DNA of 46,398 nucleotides, taken from contig CALANS010000076.1 of assembly GCA_937926105.1 (NCBI GenBank), positions 1-46,398 of the forward strand. Direction: 5' to 3'. Below the pieces are notes generated by a model that saw only the letters and a list, made by a program, of their open reading frames with translations, did no database searches and was not told the DNA's origin. This document shows, one piece after another, positions 7,878-17,156 of the stretch. The position numbers were made by a program, and so were the translations under genes. The stretch is from an uncultured Actinomycetes bacterium (GTDB lineage Bacteria > Actinomycetota > Actinomycetes > Mycobacteriales > Nakamurellaceae). Each line of letters opens with the position of its first letter. Position 1 is the stretch's first letter.

Positions 7878-10871
7878 TCAGGACCGGCTGGACGCCCGGC
7901 GGGCGGGAGCCTTGCCGGCCGGTGCCTTGCGGCCGCGCTTCGGCGCCGGGCCCCGGGCCCGGCGCTCGGCCAGCAGCTCCGCCGCGCGGTCGTCGGTCAG
8001 CGTGGCCACGTCGTCGCCCTTGCGCAGCGACGCGTTGGTCTCACCATCGGTCACATACGGCCCGAACCGGCCGTCCTTGACGACCATCGACTTGCCGGTG
8101 GCCGGGTCCGCGCCCAGCTCGCGCAGCGGCGGCGCGGCGGCGGCCTGCCGCCCACGGGTCTTGGGCTGGGCATACAGCGCCAGCGCCTCCTCCAACGTGG
8201 TGGAGAACAGCGCCTCCTCGGTGGGCAGCGAACGGGAGTCGGTGCCCTTTTTCAGGTACGGCCCGTACCGGCCGTTCTGCGCGGTGATCTCCTCGCCGGA
8301 TTCCGGATCGGTGCCCACCACCCGGGGCAGCGTCAGCAGGAGGAGTGCGTCGGCCAGGCCGATGGTCTCCAGGCTCATCGACTTGAACAGTGACGCGGTG
8401 CGCGGCTTGATCGCGCCCTTGCCCTTGGTGGGGGTGCCCTCGGGCAGCACCTCGGTGACGTACGGCCCGTATCGGCCGTCCTTGGCGACGATGGTGTGCC
8501 CCGTCTGTGGATCGACGCCGAGCTCGTTGTCGCCGGAGGCCGCCTGCGCGAACAGCGCCTCCGCCACCTGTGCGGTGACCTCGTCGGGGGCCAGGTCGTC
8601 GGGCAGGTTCGCTCGCTCGGTAGCCGACCCAGCCGGCCCAGCCGGCCCGGTCGACGGATCGCCGTCGGCACCCGCCCCGGCCGTGGCGCCGTCGCCGTCG
8701 CCGTCACCCGCGGTACCGTCCGCCGCGGTGGCGCCGGCTCCGCCGTGCACCGGTCGCTCCAGGTAAGGCCCGTACCGGCCCACCCGGACCACCACGGTTC
8801 GCCCGGCGGAGTCGGTCAACAGCGGCAGCGAGTTCACCTCGCGGGCGTCGATGGTCTCCATCCGGTCGCCGACCAATTTCTTCAGTCCGCCGGAGCGGCC
8901 CACCGATCCGGTCGGGCCGACGTCGCCGCCGAAGTAGAACCCGGTCAGCCACGGGGTGCGGTGCAGCCGGCCGGTTGCGATGCCGTCCAGCTCGTCCTCC
9001 ATCGCGGCGGTGAAGTCGTAGTCCACCAGCCGCGGGAAGTGCTGCTCCATCAGCCCGACCACGGCGAACGCCACCCAGGACGGCACCAGCGCGGTCCCCT
9101 TGCGCCACACGTAACCCCGATCGGTGATGGTGCGGATGATCGAGGCGTAGGTCGACGGCCGACCGATGCCCATCTCCTCCAGCGCCTTGACCAGGCTCGG
9201 CTCGGTGTATCGGGCCGGCGGCGAGGTGACGTGCCCGGCCGGGGTGACGTCGTCGACCGACAGCGCCTGACCCTGCACCAGCGGGGGGAGCTTGGGCTGT
9301 GCTTTGTTCCGGGCTTGATCCCGGTCCTGATTCCGGGCACCGCGTCGACCACCCCCGTCACCGCCCGCGGCGTCGGTCCCCGAACCCGCGTCACCGCCGG
9401 CCGCGTTGCCAGGGTTCTCGGTGTCCTCGGTGTCCACGGTGTCCGCAGTGTCCTCATAGGCCCGCTGATAGCCGGGGAACGTGATGGTCTGCCCGCTCGC
9501 GGTGAACACCAGCTCGCGACCCGCGCCGTCCACCGTCACCGACGCGGTGATGCGCGCCGTCACCGTCCGGCCCTTGGCATCCGCCATCTGGGACGCGATG
9601 GTGCGCTTCCAGATCAGCTCGTAGAGGCGGAACTCGTCGCCGGACAGCTGCCCGGCGACCTGACCGGGCGTGCGGAACGCCTCACCGGCCGGCCGGATCG
9701 CCTCGTGCGCCTCCTGCGCGTTCTTCACCTTGCGGGTGTACTGGCGCGGGGCGGCCGGCACATATTCCGGGCCATACAGCTCGCGCGCCTGCGCCCGGGC
9801 CGAATCCAGCGCGGTCTGGGACAGCGTCGTCGAGTCGGTCCGCATATAGGTGATGTAGCCGTTCTCGTACAGCCGCTGCGCGGTGCGCATGGTCCGCTCG
9901 GAGGAGAAGTGCAGCTTGTAGCCGGCCTCCTGCTGCAGGGTGGACGTCATGAACGGCGGTGACGGGCGCCGGGTGAACGGCCGGTCCTCCACGGAGGTGA
10001 CGCTGGCACTGCCACCGGCCAGCGCCCCGGCGAGCTGCCGCGCGGACGGTTCGTCCAGCAGCAGGACGTCGGTCTGCAGATCCGCCCGGATGGCGCCGGT
10101 GGCCGGGTCGAAGTCCTTGCCGACCGCCAGGCGCAACCCGTCGACGGTGGACAGCGAGCCGGTGAAGGCGGTGCCATCGGCGGCCTGGCCCTGGGGGGTA
10201 AAGGTGGCGTCGATGCCCCAGTACCCGCCGGACACGAATGCCATCCGGGCCCGTTCCCGCTGCACGATGATCCGGGTGGCCACCGACTGCACCCGGCCCG
10301 CCGACAGCCGCGGCATGACCTTCTTCCACAGCACCGGGGAGACCTCATAGCCGTACAGCCGGTCCAGGATGCGGCGCGTCTCCTGGGCGTCCACCAGGTC
10401 CTCGTCCAGCTCGCGCGGTTGCTCGGCGGCGGCCCGGATGGCGGCGGGGGTGATCTCGTGGAACACCATCCGCCGAACCGGAACCGTGGGCTTGAGAGTC
10501 TGCAGCAGGTGCCAGGCGATAGCCTCGCCCTCGCGGTCCTCATCCGTGGCCAGATACAACTCGTCGGCACCCTTGAGCAGATCCTTGAGCTTGGCGACCT
10601 GCGCCCGCTTGTCCGGCGGGACGATGTACAGCGGTTCGAAACCGTCGTCGACGTTGACCCCGAGGCGCGCCCACGGCTCGCCCTTGTACTTGGCCGGGAC
10701 GTCCGCGGCGCCGCGTGGCAGGTCGCGGATGTGGCCGACGGAGGACTCCACGACGTAACCGCGGCCCAGGTAGCCCGCGATCGTGCGCGCCTTATGCGGC
10801 GACTCCACCACCACCAGCTTCACGCCGGTTCCGGGTCCCCCGGTCGGTGCTGCCGCCTTGCGTGTTGGCAT
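7878..10871 (-). CDS. topA: DNA topoisomerase I (type IA)
   Basis: Relaxes negative supercoils by single-strand passage. The Toprim domain shows VVESPHK (Glu24) and the metal-binding DEDREGE (residues 110-116). The catalytic tyrosine is Tyr342 in GYITYMRTDS, the same number as in M. tuberculosis TopA when the start is placed at MPTRK (10871). An upstream in-frame ATG at 10892 would add 7 residues. The C-terminal half carries four TopA C-repeats with the core GRYGPY or GRFGPY and a Lys/Arg-rich tail, without Zn-finger Cys clusters, as is typical of actinobacteria. At 997 aa it is longer than the mycobacterial enzyme. The excess includes a low-complexity acidic/Gly insertion around residues 480-540 and an Asp/Gly/Ala-rich spacer between C-terminal repeats. 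Confidence 0.97.
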   Translation of the reverse strand: MPTRKAAAPTGGPGTGVKLVVVESPHKARTIAGYLGRGYVVESSVGHIRDLPRGAADVPAKYKGEPWARLGVNVDDGFEPLYIVPPDKRAQVAKLKDLLKGADELYLATDEDREGEAIAWHLLQTLKPTVPVRRMVFHEITPAAIRAAAEQPRELDEDLVDAQETRRILDRLYGYEVSPVLWKKVMPRLSAGRVQSVATRIIVQRERARMAFVSGGYWGIDATFTPQGQAADGTAFTGSLSTVDGLRLAVGKDFDPATGAIRADLQTDVLLLDEPSARQLAGALAGGSASVTSVEDRPFTRRPSPPFMTSTLQQEAGYKLHFSSERTMRTAQRLYENGYITYMRTDSTTLSQTALDSARAQARELYGPEYVPAAPRQYTRKVKNAQEAHEAIRPAGEAFRTPGQVAGQLSGDEFRLYELIWKRTIASQMADAKGRTVTARITASVTVDGAGRELVFTASGQTITFPGYQRAYEDTADTVDTEDTENPGNAAGGDAGSGTDAAGGDGGGRRGARNQDRDQARNKAQPKLPPLVQGQALSVDDVTPAGHVTSPPARYTEPSLVKALEEMGIGRPSTYASIIRTITDRGYVWRKGTALVPSWVAFAVVGLMEQHFPRLVDYDFTAAMEDELDGIATGRLHRTPWLTGFYFGGDVGPTGSVGRSGGLKKLVGDRMETIDAREVNSLPLLTDSAGRTVVVRVGRYGPYLERPVHGGAGATAADGTAGDGDGDGATAGAGADGDPSTGPAGPAGSATERANLPDDLAPDEVTAQVAEALFAQAASGDNELGVDPQTGHTIVAKDGRYGPYVTEVLPEGTPTKGKGAIKPRTASLFKSMSLETIGLADALLLLTLPRVVGTDPESGEEITAQNGRYGPYLKKGTDSRSLPTEEALFSTTLEEALALYAQPKTRGRQAAAAPPLRELGADPATGKSMVVKDGRFGPYVTDGETNASLRKGDDVATLTDDRAAELLAERRARGPAPKRGRKAPAGKAPARRASSRS
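9421..9456. repeat. 9-nt tandem repeat inside topA
   Basis: Four consecutive 9-nt units starting GTGTCC (plus-strand sense) occupy this stretch. On the coding strand they specify an acidic run built from D-T and E-D-T triplets. The repeat sits in the low-complexity insertion of TopA and is likely a replication-slippage product in a surface loop. Confidence 0.8.
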
Positions 10872-11040
10872 GGGGTGTTCACGTGCTCCCATCAGGTGTC
10901 GATGCCGATCGGCGCTGCCGTCCCGTCGGGCGCCCCGAGGGCGCGACGGGGGCGGGTGCCGTCGGGTGCAGGATGCCAGAAGACGAGCCGGTCCCGCCGG
11001 GCACCCCCGCCGACCTGCGTGATCGTGCCGGTTGCGGCCG

Positions 11041-11655
11041 CTACCGGTGCGCAGCCGGGAAGGCGGCCGGCGGCGACCCGGGTGGCGGGCTACCCAGCAG
11101 CTCGGCCAGCCGCATCAGCCGGCGATAGCCCACCACCCGTAGCGCGGGCCCGCCGGCCCGGACTCCGAGGATCGACCCCGCCACCCCCGACCGGGAGCAG
11201 GCCGCGGCGAGCGGCTCGTACGTTTCCGGGGCGTGCGAATCCAGGCCGAGCAGGAAGCCGGCACCCGGCGCCTCGGCGCGGCGACCGGCGGACAGCGTCC
11301 AGCAGCGCAGCAGGCCAGCACCCAGCACCAATCCGGGCGGCACGGCCTTGACGGCACCCCGCGTCCACGCATCCGCCACCGGGGCGAGCTCCGGCAGCCA
11401 GTCGGTGCGCACCAGGACGATGCTCGCGGCGTCGCGGGTCCGTCCCGCGGACCGGGCCGCACTCGCCTGCGCGGGCACGTCCCGGACCAGGAACTCGCGC
11501 AGCAACGCGTCGGCACGCCACTGCCCGTCCAGCAGGATGGACAGCCGGGCCGACACGCCCCGGCGGGCCACCTGGCCGTGCGCCGCCAGCAGCCCGCCCA
11601 GGTCCTCGGGACGGGGCTCGGCCAGGTCGGCGGAGAACAGCGACAGCTGGGTCAC
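11041..11655 (-). CDS. conserved hypothetical protein upstream of topA
   Basis: 204 aa, no membrane segment or signal peptide, no catalytic motif I recognise. It begins MTQLSLFSADLAEP, and its position directly upstream of topA on the same strand matches the M. tuberculosis gene Rv3647c next to topA (Rv3646c), which is also uncharacterised. Alpha/beta content with several Leu/Val strands suggests a compact soluble fold. The gap to topA is about 170 nt. Confidence 0.75.
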   Translation of the reverse strand: MTQLSLFSADLAEPRPEDLGGLLAAHGQVARRGVSARLSILLDGQWRADALLREFLVRDVPAQASAARSAGRTRDAASIVLVRTDWLPELAPVADAWTRGAVKAVPPGLVLGAGLLRCWTLSAGRRAEAPGAGFLLGLDSHAPETYEPLAAACSRSGVAGSILGVRAGGPALRVVGYRRLMRLAELLGSPPPGSPPAAFPAAHR

Positions 11656-11718
11656 GGGTGGTCACGGTACTGCTCGCTCGACCCGCCAGCCGCGAGGGCT
11701 GCCTGCCGCGGCTGGCCG

Positions 11719-12459
11719 TCAGCCGGTGGTCGGCGACGCCCCGTCGTCACTGCTCCCACCGCCGTTATCGGTCATGAATGCCTTGCAGGCGGGGATCTCG
11801 CGCAACTGCTGCTGCGTCGCGTCGTCCAGATCGAACTGATCCATGCCGTCCAGCACGCCGCTCGTCTGCTCGTTGGCCTTGGCGATGGCAGCGTCCAGCG
11901 CCTGCTCGTCGGTCGCATCGGCCGCCGCGATGTCCTCGGCTGCCTGCTTCATGACGGGGCCGGCGGAGGCCAGGGTCTGCACCATCGTGCTGGCCAGCTT
12001 GTCCCCGTTGTCGAACGTCGGCGGCGGGAGCGCGCCCAGGGTCTTGGCCGCTGCGGTGAACGCATCCCCCATGGCGTTGAAATTGGTTACGTAGGTCTGC
12101 TGCTTGGCGGCGCCGGTGGCCGACGGATCCATGTTCATCATCGTGGTGAACACCGGCCCGAGCCCGGTACAAAACGCACTGAACCAGGCGGCGCTCTGGC
12201 CCTCGATGTCGCCGCCTGCGGTGATGGTCGTGGCGCCGGTGCCGGAACCCGAATCCGAATCCGCACCCGCGTTTCCGGTCTGCTCGGCTCCGGTGGCGCC
12301 GCCACCGCTGGCCGATGCCGGGCCCGCGGTTGCGGACCCGACCACCGACGAAGCGCCGGAGGCGCCGCTGCCGGTCTCGGCGGTGCCCGCGGTGCTGCCG
12401 CACGACGCGAGGGCAAGCGCTCCGACCGCCGCCAGTGCAACCAATGACTTTCTGAGCAT
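11719..12459 (-). CDS. putative lipoprotein, function unknown
   Basis: An N-terminal signal peptide ends in a lipobox-like LASC (Cys20), followed by a Gly/Ser/Ala/Thr-rich low-complexity linker to about residue 80. A mostly alpha-helical domain rich in Ala, Asp and Gln follows and contains two Cys (in AFCTGLG and IPACKAF) that could form a disulfide outside the membrane. A Gly/Ser/Asp-rich tail ends the protein. I recognise no enzymatic motif. It is the gene directly after hppA on the same strand, but a strong hairpin separates them, so it is probably transcribed separately. Confidence 0.75.
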   Translation of the reverse strand: MLRKSLVALAAVGALALASCGSTAGTAETGSGASGASSVVGSATAGPASASGGGATGAEQTGNAGADSDSGSGTGATTITAGGDIEGQSAAWFSAFCTGLGPVFTTMMNMDPSATGAAKQQTYVTNFNAMGDAFTAAAKTLGALPPPTFDNGDKLASTMVQTLASAGPVMKQAAEDIAAADATDEQALDAAIAKANEQTSGVLDGMDQFDLDDATQQQLREIPACKAFMTDNGGGSSDDGASPTTG

Positions 12460-12641
12460 GACTCATCCCTTCCCCGACGAACCGGGACTACCACCGCCCG
12501 CCCCGATGGACGGCCCCCGGCAGGTGTCGCGGGTGAGCCGGCTACGGCCCACACCCCACGACCGCCGCGTACGCTACCGGGCTCGGTCCGGATCTGCGGG
12601 AAATCGGCGAAACCCGACCGGGTCCGAGGTCGGCGTCAGAC

Positions 12642-12666
12642 CCCGGACGCCGTGCTGGCGTCCGGG
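12642..12666 (-). terminator. hairpin terminator after hppA
   Basis: A perfect 10-bp stem (CCCGGACGCC / GGCGTCCGGG) with a 5-nt loop starts about 20 nt past the hppA stop codon. No U-tract follows, as is common for actinobacterial hairpin terminators. Confidence 0.65.
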
Positions 12667-12686
12667 CCCTGGCGACCGGACTGTGA

Positions 12687-15014
12687 TCAGGCCGCGGCGG
12701 CGGCCGCCGGCGCGCCGTCGTGCAACTGCGAGGCGCGACGCTTGGAGACCACCACGGCAACCACGATGACGGCCAGTGCGATGATCGCGATCAGCACGCG
12801 CAGCCAGGGCAGGTCCGAATCGCCCACCGACAGCAGCACCACGGCGGGAGCGACCAGCACCGACACCAGGTTCATCACCTTGATCAGCGGGTTGATGGCC
12901 GGCCCGGCGGTGTCCTTGAACGGGTCACCCACGGTGTCGCCGATGACCGTGGCGTCGTGCGCCTCGGAGCCCTTACCGCCGTGGTTACCGTCCTCCACCA
13001 ACTTCTTGGCGTTGTCCCAGGCACCACCGGAGTTGGCCAGGAACACGGCCATCAGCACACCGGTGGCGATGGCACCGGCCAGGAACCCGGCCAGCGGACC
13101 GACGCCCAGGCCGAAGCCCACGGCGATCGGGGCGAACACCGCCAGCAGGCCCGGGGTGGCCAGCTCGCGCAGCGAGTCGCGGGTGACGATGTCCACCACC
13201 CGGCCGTACTCCGGCTTGCCGGTGCCCTCCATGATCCCGGGGATCTCCCGGAACTGGCGGCGCACCTCGAACACCACGGCGCCGGCCGCGCGGGACACCG
13301 CATTGATGGCCAGGCCGGAGAACAGGAACACCACCGCGGCACCGAGAATCACACCCACCAGGGTGTTCGGCGAGACGATGTTGGTGATGAACGACGACAG
13401 GCTCGCCGCCGCGGAACTCGCCGCGCCACCGGCCGAGGCCAGCGCGTCGCCGATGGCATTCGAGTAGGAGCCGAACAGCGCCGTCGCGGCCAGCACGGCG
13501 GTGGCGATGGCGATGCCCTTGGTAATCGCCTTGGTGGTGTTGCCCACTGCGTCCAGGTCGGTCAGGATCTGCGCGCCGTGCTCGGACACCTCGCCGGACA
13601 TCTCGGCGACACCCTGCGCGTTGTCCGACACCGGGCCGAAGGTGTCCATCGCGACGATGACGCCGACCGTGGTCAGCAGACCGCAGCCGGCCAGCGCGAC
13701 CGCGAACAGCGCCACGAACAGCGAGCCGGACAGCAGGAATGCCCCGTAGACGGCGGCGCCGATGACGATGGCCGTGTACACCGCGGACTCCAGGCCCAGC
13801 GAGATGCCGGACAGGATGACGGTCGCCGGGCCGGTCAGTGAGGTGGCGCCGACCTGCTGCGTCGGCTTCTTGTGTGTATCGGTGAAGTAGCCGGTCAGCC
13901 ACAGGATGATGGTGGCCAGCACGATGCCGATGATCACCGCGATGAACGCGATCAGTGCCGGGTTGCCGCCAGAGGCCACGGCGTCGGAGCTGGCGCCGGG
14001 CAGGTCCTGGAAGGAGGACGGCAGGTAGACGAACGCCGCGACGGCGCACAGCACAGCGGAGATGGCCGCCGAGATGTAGAAGGACCGATTGATCGTGGCC
14101 AGGCCGCTCTCGCCGGCTCGCGCCTTGGTGACATACACGCCGATGATGGCGGTCAGCACACCGATGGCCGGCACGATCAGCGGGAAGATCAGACCCTTGG
14201 TGCCGAAGGTGGCGCTGCCCAGGATCAGGCTGGCCACCAGAGTGACGGCGTAGGACTCGAACAGGTCGGCGGCCATGCCGGCGCAGTCGCCCACGTTGTC
14301 GCCCACGTTGTCGGCGATGGTGGCGGCGTTGCGCGGGTCGTCCTCCGGGATGCCCTGCTCGACCTTGCCGACCAGGTCGGCGCCGACGTCGGCGGCCTTG
14401 GTGAAGATGCCACCGCCGACCCGCATGAACATGGCGAGCATGGCGGCACCGAAGCCGAAGCCCTCCAGCACCTTGGGAGCGTCGCCGGTGTAGACCAGCA
14501 CGACCACCGCGGCACCCAGCAGGCCGAGGCCGGTAGTAGCCAGGCCGACCGCGCCGCCGGTGCGGAACGCGATCTGCATGGCCTGCTCGCGGCCCTCGCC
14601 ATTGGCGGCCGCCGCGACCCGGACGTTGGCGCGCGTGGCCAACCACATGCCCAGATAGCCGATCGTGGCGGAGAACGCCGCCCCGACCAGGAAGAAGATG
14701 GACCGGCCTATCCGCTCGCCCCAGCCGTCTGCGGGAAGCACCAGCAGCAGCAGGAACACGATCACCACGAAGACCGACAGAGTGCGGAACTGCCGGCCGA
14801 GGTAGGCCGCTGCGCCCTCCTGGACCGCTCCGGAGATCTCCTGCATCTTCGGGGTGCCGGTGCCGGCGGCCAGCACGCCCGCCCGCAGCACGAACGCGAT
14901 GGCCAGGGCGACCAGCGCGACGACCCCGACGATGATGACGATGGTCTTGTCGCCACCGGACACGGTCAGTTCGGCCGCTCTGACTCCCGGCGGCGCGGCA
15001 AGCAAGTGGGGCAT
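12687..15014 (-). CDS. hppA: H+-translocating membrane pyrophosphatase
   Basis: Integral membrane pump coupling pyrophosphate hydrolysis to proton export. The substrate-binding signature DVGADLVGKVE is at residues 209-219, followed by the Asp-rich run EDDPRNAATIADNVGDNVGD. A second acidic cluster occurs near the C-terminus (HDATVIGDTVGDPFKDTAGPA). About 16 hydrophobic helices are visible over 775 aa. Lys495 in GNTTKAITKG lies where K+-independent family members have Lys and K+-dependent ones have Ala, so this should be the K+-independent type. ATG 15014 is chosen because AGGAG lies 5 nt upstream; a longer frame from 15080 lacks such a site. Confidence 0.95.
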   Translation of the reverse strand: MPHLLAAPPGVRAAELTVSGGDKTIVIIVGVVALVALAIAFVLRAGVLAAGTGTPKMQEISGAVQEGAAAYLGRQFRTLSVFVVIVFLLLLVLPADGWGERIGRSIFFLVGAAFSATIGYLGMWLATRANVRVAAAANGEGREQAMQIAFRTGGAVGLATTGLGLLGAAVVVLVYTGDAPKVLEGFGFGAAMLAMFMRVGGGIFTKAADVGADLVGKVEQGIPEDDPRNAATIADNVGDNVGDCAGMAADLFESYAVTLVASLILGSATFGTKGLIFPLIVPAIGVLTAIIGVYVTKARAGESGLATINRSFYISAAISAVLCAVAAFVYLPSSFQDLPGASSDAVASGGNPALIAFIAVIIGIVLATIILWLTGYFTDTHKKPTQQVGATSLTGPATVILSGISLGLESAVYTAIVIGAAVYGAFLLSGSLFVALFAVALAGCGLLTTVGVIVAMDTFGPVSDNAQGVAEMSGEVSEHGAQILTDLDAVGNTTKAITKGIAIATAVLAATALFGSYSNAIGDALASAGGAASSAAASLSSFITNIVSPNTLVGVILGAAVVFLFSGLAINAVSRAAGAVVFEVRRQFREIPGIMEGTGKPEYGRVVDIVTRDSLRELATPGLLAVFAPIAVGFGLGVGPLAGFLAGAIATGVLMAVFLANSGGAWDNAKKLVEDGNHGGKGSEAHDATVIGDTVGDPFKDTAGPAINPLIKVMNLVSVLVAPAVVLLSVGDSDLPWLRVLIAIIALAVIVVAVVVSKRRASQLHDGAPAAAAAA

Positions 15015-15201
15015 CTGCTCCTGATCCTTCGCACAGTGCGCCCGCCGCAGGGGTGCGGACCGGCGCTGGTCGACAGACATGAGTGCGCCGGTAACCCGGC
15101 GTCAACTGCGACAACTCTAGGGCACCCGGGGGGCGGTCCCGTCCCGCGGGTCGCGCGGCGGGCTTCCGCGCGGTGACGGTCCGTGGCAGACTGGCCGGGT
15201 T

Positions 15202-15285
15202 ATGGCGACCCAGACCCTGCTGACCCGTCGGCTGCACATCGATCTGCAGCGGCTGACCAGCGCCGCCTGTCGCACTCTCATCTGA
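15202..15285 (+). CDS. leader peptide (uORF) of the actinobacterial Cys-containing type
   Basis: A 27-residue ORF (ATG to TGA) whose core LLTRRLHIDLQRL and end TSAACRTLI match the short 'putative leader peptide' ORFs found ahead of sulfur- and cysteine-related operons in actinobacteria. In that class, ribosome pausing at Cys codons near the end is thought to control the downstream genes. It reads toward the DAACS symporter 310 nt downstream. Family recognition rests on memory of the consensus. The remainder of the 581-nt stretch 15015-15595 holds a tandem repeat (15334-15380) and an 81-bp dispersed repeat (15468-15548), with no other gene I can support. Confidence 0.65.
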   Translation: MATQTLLTRRLHIDLQRLTSAACRTLI

Positions 15286-15333
15286 CCGGTCCGCCGCAGC
15301 ACCGCGCGGCCGGCGGCGTCGCCTCCCGCGTCT

Positions 15334-15380
15334 GGCATGTCGCCCGCAGCTGATCGCCCGGCATGTCGCCCGCAGCTGAT
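15334..15380. repeat. two direct copies of a 21-bp sequence, period 26
   Basis: The same 21-bp sequence, beginning GGCATGTCGCCCGC, occurs at 15334-15354 and again at 15360-15380 with a 5-nt spacer. It lies between the leader peptide and the symporter gene, in the presumed 5' untranslated region. Confidence 0.85.
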
Positions 15381-15467
15381 GCCGCCCCGCCGCTTCGCAC
15401 CTGTACGGACCGCTCGCGCAGCCTCGTCCCGGCCTGCCTGAGCCACCGACCCCGGGGTCCCCGGGTT

Positions 15468-15548
15468 CGCATGGATCAACTTGCTCGGCATGCACCAAGT
15501 TCGCCCCAGCAGTCACATGCGTCACATTTCGGCGACCTTGACGCATGC
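15468..15548 (+). repeat. 81-bp dispersed repeat, copy A
   Basis: This stretch aligns without gaps to the reverse complement of 19634-19714, with 62 of 81 positions identical by my count. Both copies contain an ATG-led frame with the shared pattern VRPSSH.RH..AT..HA, and several of the differences are synonymous. It ends about 47 nt before the symporter start. Confidence 0.75.
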
Positions 15549-15595
15549 CCGACGGCCACCGTCATCCTCCCGACATCACAGAAGGTCACATTCGC

Positions 15596-17035
15596 ATGTC
15601 ATCCACCTCCCCCGGAGCGCCGTCGCGCCCAGCGTCGGAATCATCATCGGCGTCCCCGTCCGCCTCCTCGTCACCCGCTCGGCCCTCGCGTAATCCGCTG
15701 GTCCGCATCCCGTTCGGCATCCAGGTGCTGCTGGGCCTGGCGCTCGGCCTGGTGCTGGGCTTCGTCGCCCGCTCCACCGACGCCGTCTGGTTGACCGACA
15801 CGCTGACCACCGTCGGCAAGATCTTCGTGCAGCTGCTGTACCTGGTGGTGCCGCCGCTGGTATTCGCGGCCCTGGTGGTGTCCATCACCAACCTGCGCGG
15901 GGTGGCCGGCGCCGCCCGGCTGGCCGGCAAGACATTGGCGTGGTTCGCCGGCACTGCGCTGATCGCGGTGACGATCGGCATCGTGCTGGGCGCGATCACC
16001 TCGCCCGGTCGCGGCTTTAACGTCTCGAATCTGACCAGCCAGGACGTGCCCGAGCACACCGGCAGCTGGCTGGACTTCCTGACCGGCATGATCCCGTCCA
16101 ACCCCATCGACGCGTTCTCCGGCGACGGCCGGGTGCTGCAGATCGTGTTCCTGGCAGTCGTGGTGGGGATCGCCGCCGTCAAGCTCGGGGCGAAGGCTGA
16201 CCCGTTCGTCACCTTCACTCGCTCGCTGCTGGACATCGTGCAGAAGGCCCTGTGGTGGGTCATCCGGCTCTCGCCGCTGGGTGTGTTGGGCCTGATCGGC
16301 AAGTCGGTGGCGTCCTACGGCTGGGACCTGCTAGCCCCGTTGGCGACCTTCACGGTGGACGTGTACGTCGGTTGCGCGATCGTGCTGCTGGTGGTCTACC
16401 CGCTGCTGCTGTCGCTGGTGGCCCGGGTGAACCCGGTGCGCTTCTTCGCCGGAGCATGGCCGGCGCTGCAGCTGGCCTTCGTGTCCCGTTCGTCGGTGGG
16501 CACCATGCCGGTCACGCAGCAGGTCGTGACGCGACTCGGCGTGCCTCGGGCCTACGCGTCCTTCGCGGTGCCGCTGGGGGCCACCACCAAGATGGACGGC
16601 TGCGCGGGCGTCTACCCGGCACTGGGCGCGATCTTCGTGGCCAACGCCTACGGGGTACAGCTGGGCGTCAAGGAGTACCTGCTGATCGTGGTGTGCTCCG
16701 TGGTGGGCTCGGCGGCGACGGCCGGTCTGACCGGTGCGCTGGTGATGCTGACCCTGACCCTGTCCACGCTGGGGCTGCCGCTGGAGGGCGTGGCCCTGCT
16801 GCTGGGCATCGACGCGATGCTGGACATGATGCGCACCATGACCAATGTGGCCGGGCAGGCGGTGGTGCCGATCCTGGTGGCGGCCGGAGAGGGAACCCTG
16901 GACCGGGAGGCGTTCGACTCCGCCGGCGGGCACGCCCTGGAGGCGCCGCTGGCCGGTGACGGAATCGACGGCTCCGGTGACGTGGGCTCCGGAGATCGCT
17001 CGGCTCGCGACGTGCGCTCGTTGCAACCGGCCTGA
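15596..17035 (+). CDS. DAACS-family (dicarboxylate/amino acid:cation) symporter
   Basis: Secondary transporter of the GltP/DctA/TcyP fold, importing an acidic amino acid, dicarboxylate or cystine with Na+ or H+. After a Ser/Pro-rich cytoplasmic N-terminus of about 35 residues, eight hydrophobic helices and two re-entrant loops can be read. The Ser-rich hairpin appears as SRSSVGTMPVT, the cation/substrate motif as TKMDGCAGVYP, and helix 8 as DAMLDMMRTMTNVAGQA. ATG 15596 is preferred, with AGAAGG about 8 nt upstream, over a longer frame from 15545. A Cys-containing leader peptide lies upstream, which favours cystine as substrate. That is inference; the motifs alone do not separate cystine from C4-dicarboxylates. 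Confidence 0.88.
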   Translation: MSSTSPGAPSRPASESSSASPSASSSPARPSRNPLVRIPFGIQVLLGLALGLVLGFVARSTDAVWLTDTLTTVGKIFVQLLYLVVPPLVFAALVVSITNLRGVAGAARLAGKTLAWFAGTALIAVTIGIVLGAITSPGRGFNVSNLTSQDVPEHTGSWLDFLTGMIPSNPIDAFSGDGRVLQIVFLAVVVGIAAVKLGAKADPFVTFTRSLLDIVQKALWWVIRLSPLGVLGLIGKSVASYGWDLLAPLATFTVDVYVGCAIVLLVVYPLLLSLVARVNPVRFFAGAWPALQLAFVSRSSVGTMPVTQQVVTRLGVPRAYASFAVPLGATTKMDGCAGVYPALGAIFVANAYGVQLGVKEYLLIVVCSVVGSAATAGLTGALVMLTLTLSTLGLPLEGVALLLGIDAMLDMMRTMTNVAGQAVVPILVAAGEGTLDREAFDSAGGHALEAPLAGDGIDGSGDVGSGDRSARDVRSLQPA

Positions 17036-17080
17036 GCCGGCCCCGTCGCTGACCCACACCGGCCCAACCTCGCCGGGCCG

Positions 17081-17156
17081 CCGTCCGAGCAAGGGTTTCA
17101 TCGTCCTAGCAGGGTCCCCAACCATTGCCGGGATCACGAAACCCTTGCTCGGACGG
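17081..17156. repeat. perfect 19-bp inverted repeat (terminator-like hairpin)
   Basis: The arm CCGTCCGAGCAAGGGTTTC (17081-17099) is exactly complementary to 17138-17156, with a 38-nt loop. It lies 45 nt after the symporter stop and before the helicase start on the same strand. It may terminate symporter transcripts, but the long loop and perfect arms are also compatible with a mobile palindromic element. The remainder of the 233-nt gap shows nothing clear. Confidence 0.75.

Noticed and set aside
12985..15546. An 853-codon minus-strand frame overlapping hppA
   Set aside because: Shadow of hppA in another frame; Arg/Gly-rich with no domain. Its N-terminal part only reflects repeat copy A.
15481..15693. 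A 70-codon plus-strand ORF beginning in repeat copy A and running into the symporter gene
   Set aside because: Only its first 20 codons resemble repeat copy B; the rest overlaps the symporter in another frame. Reported as a repeat instead of a gene.
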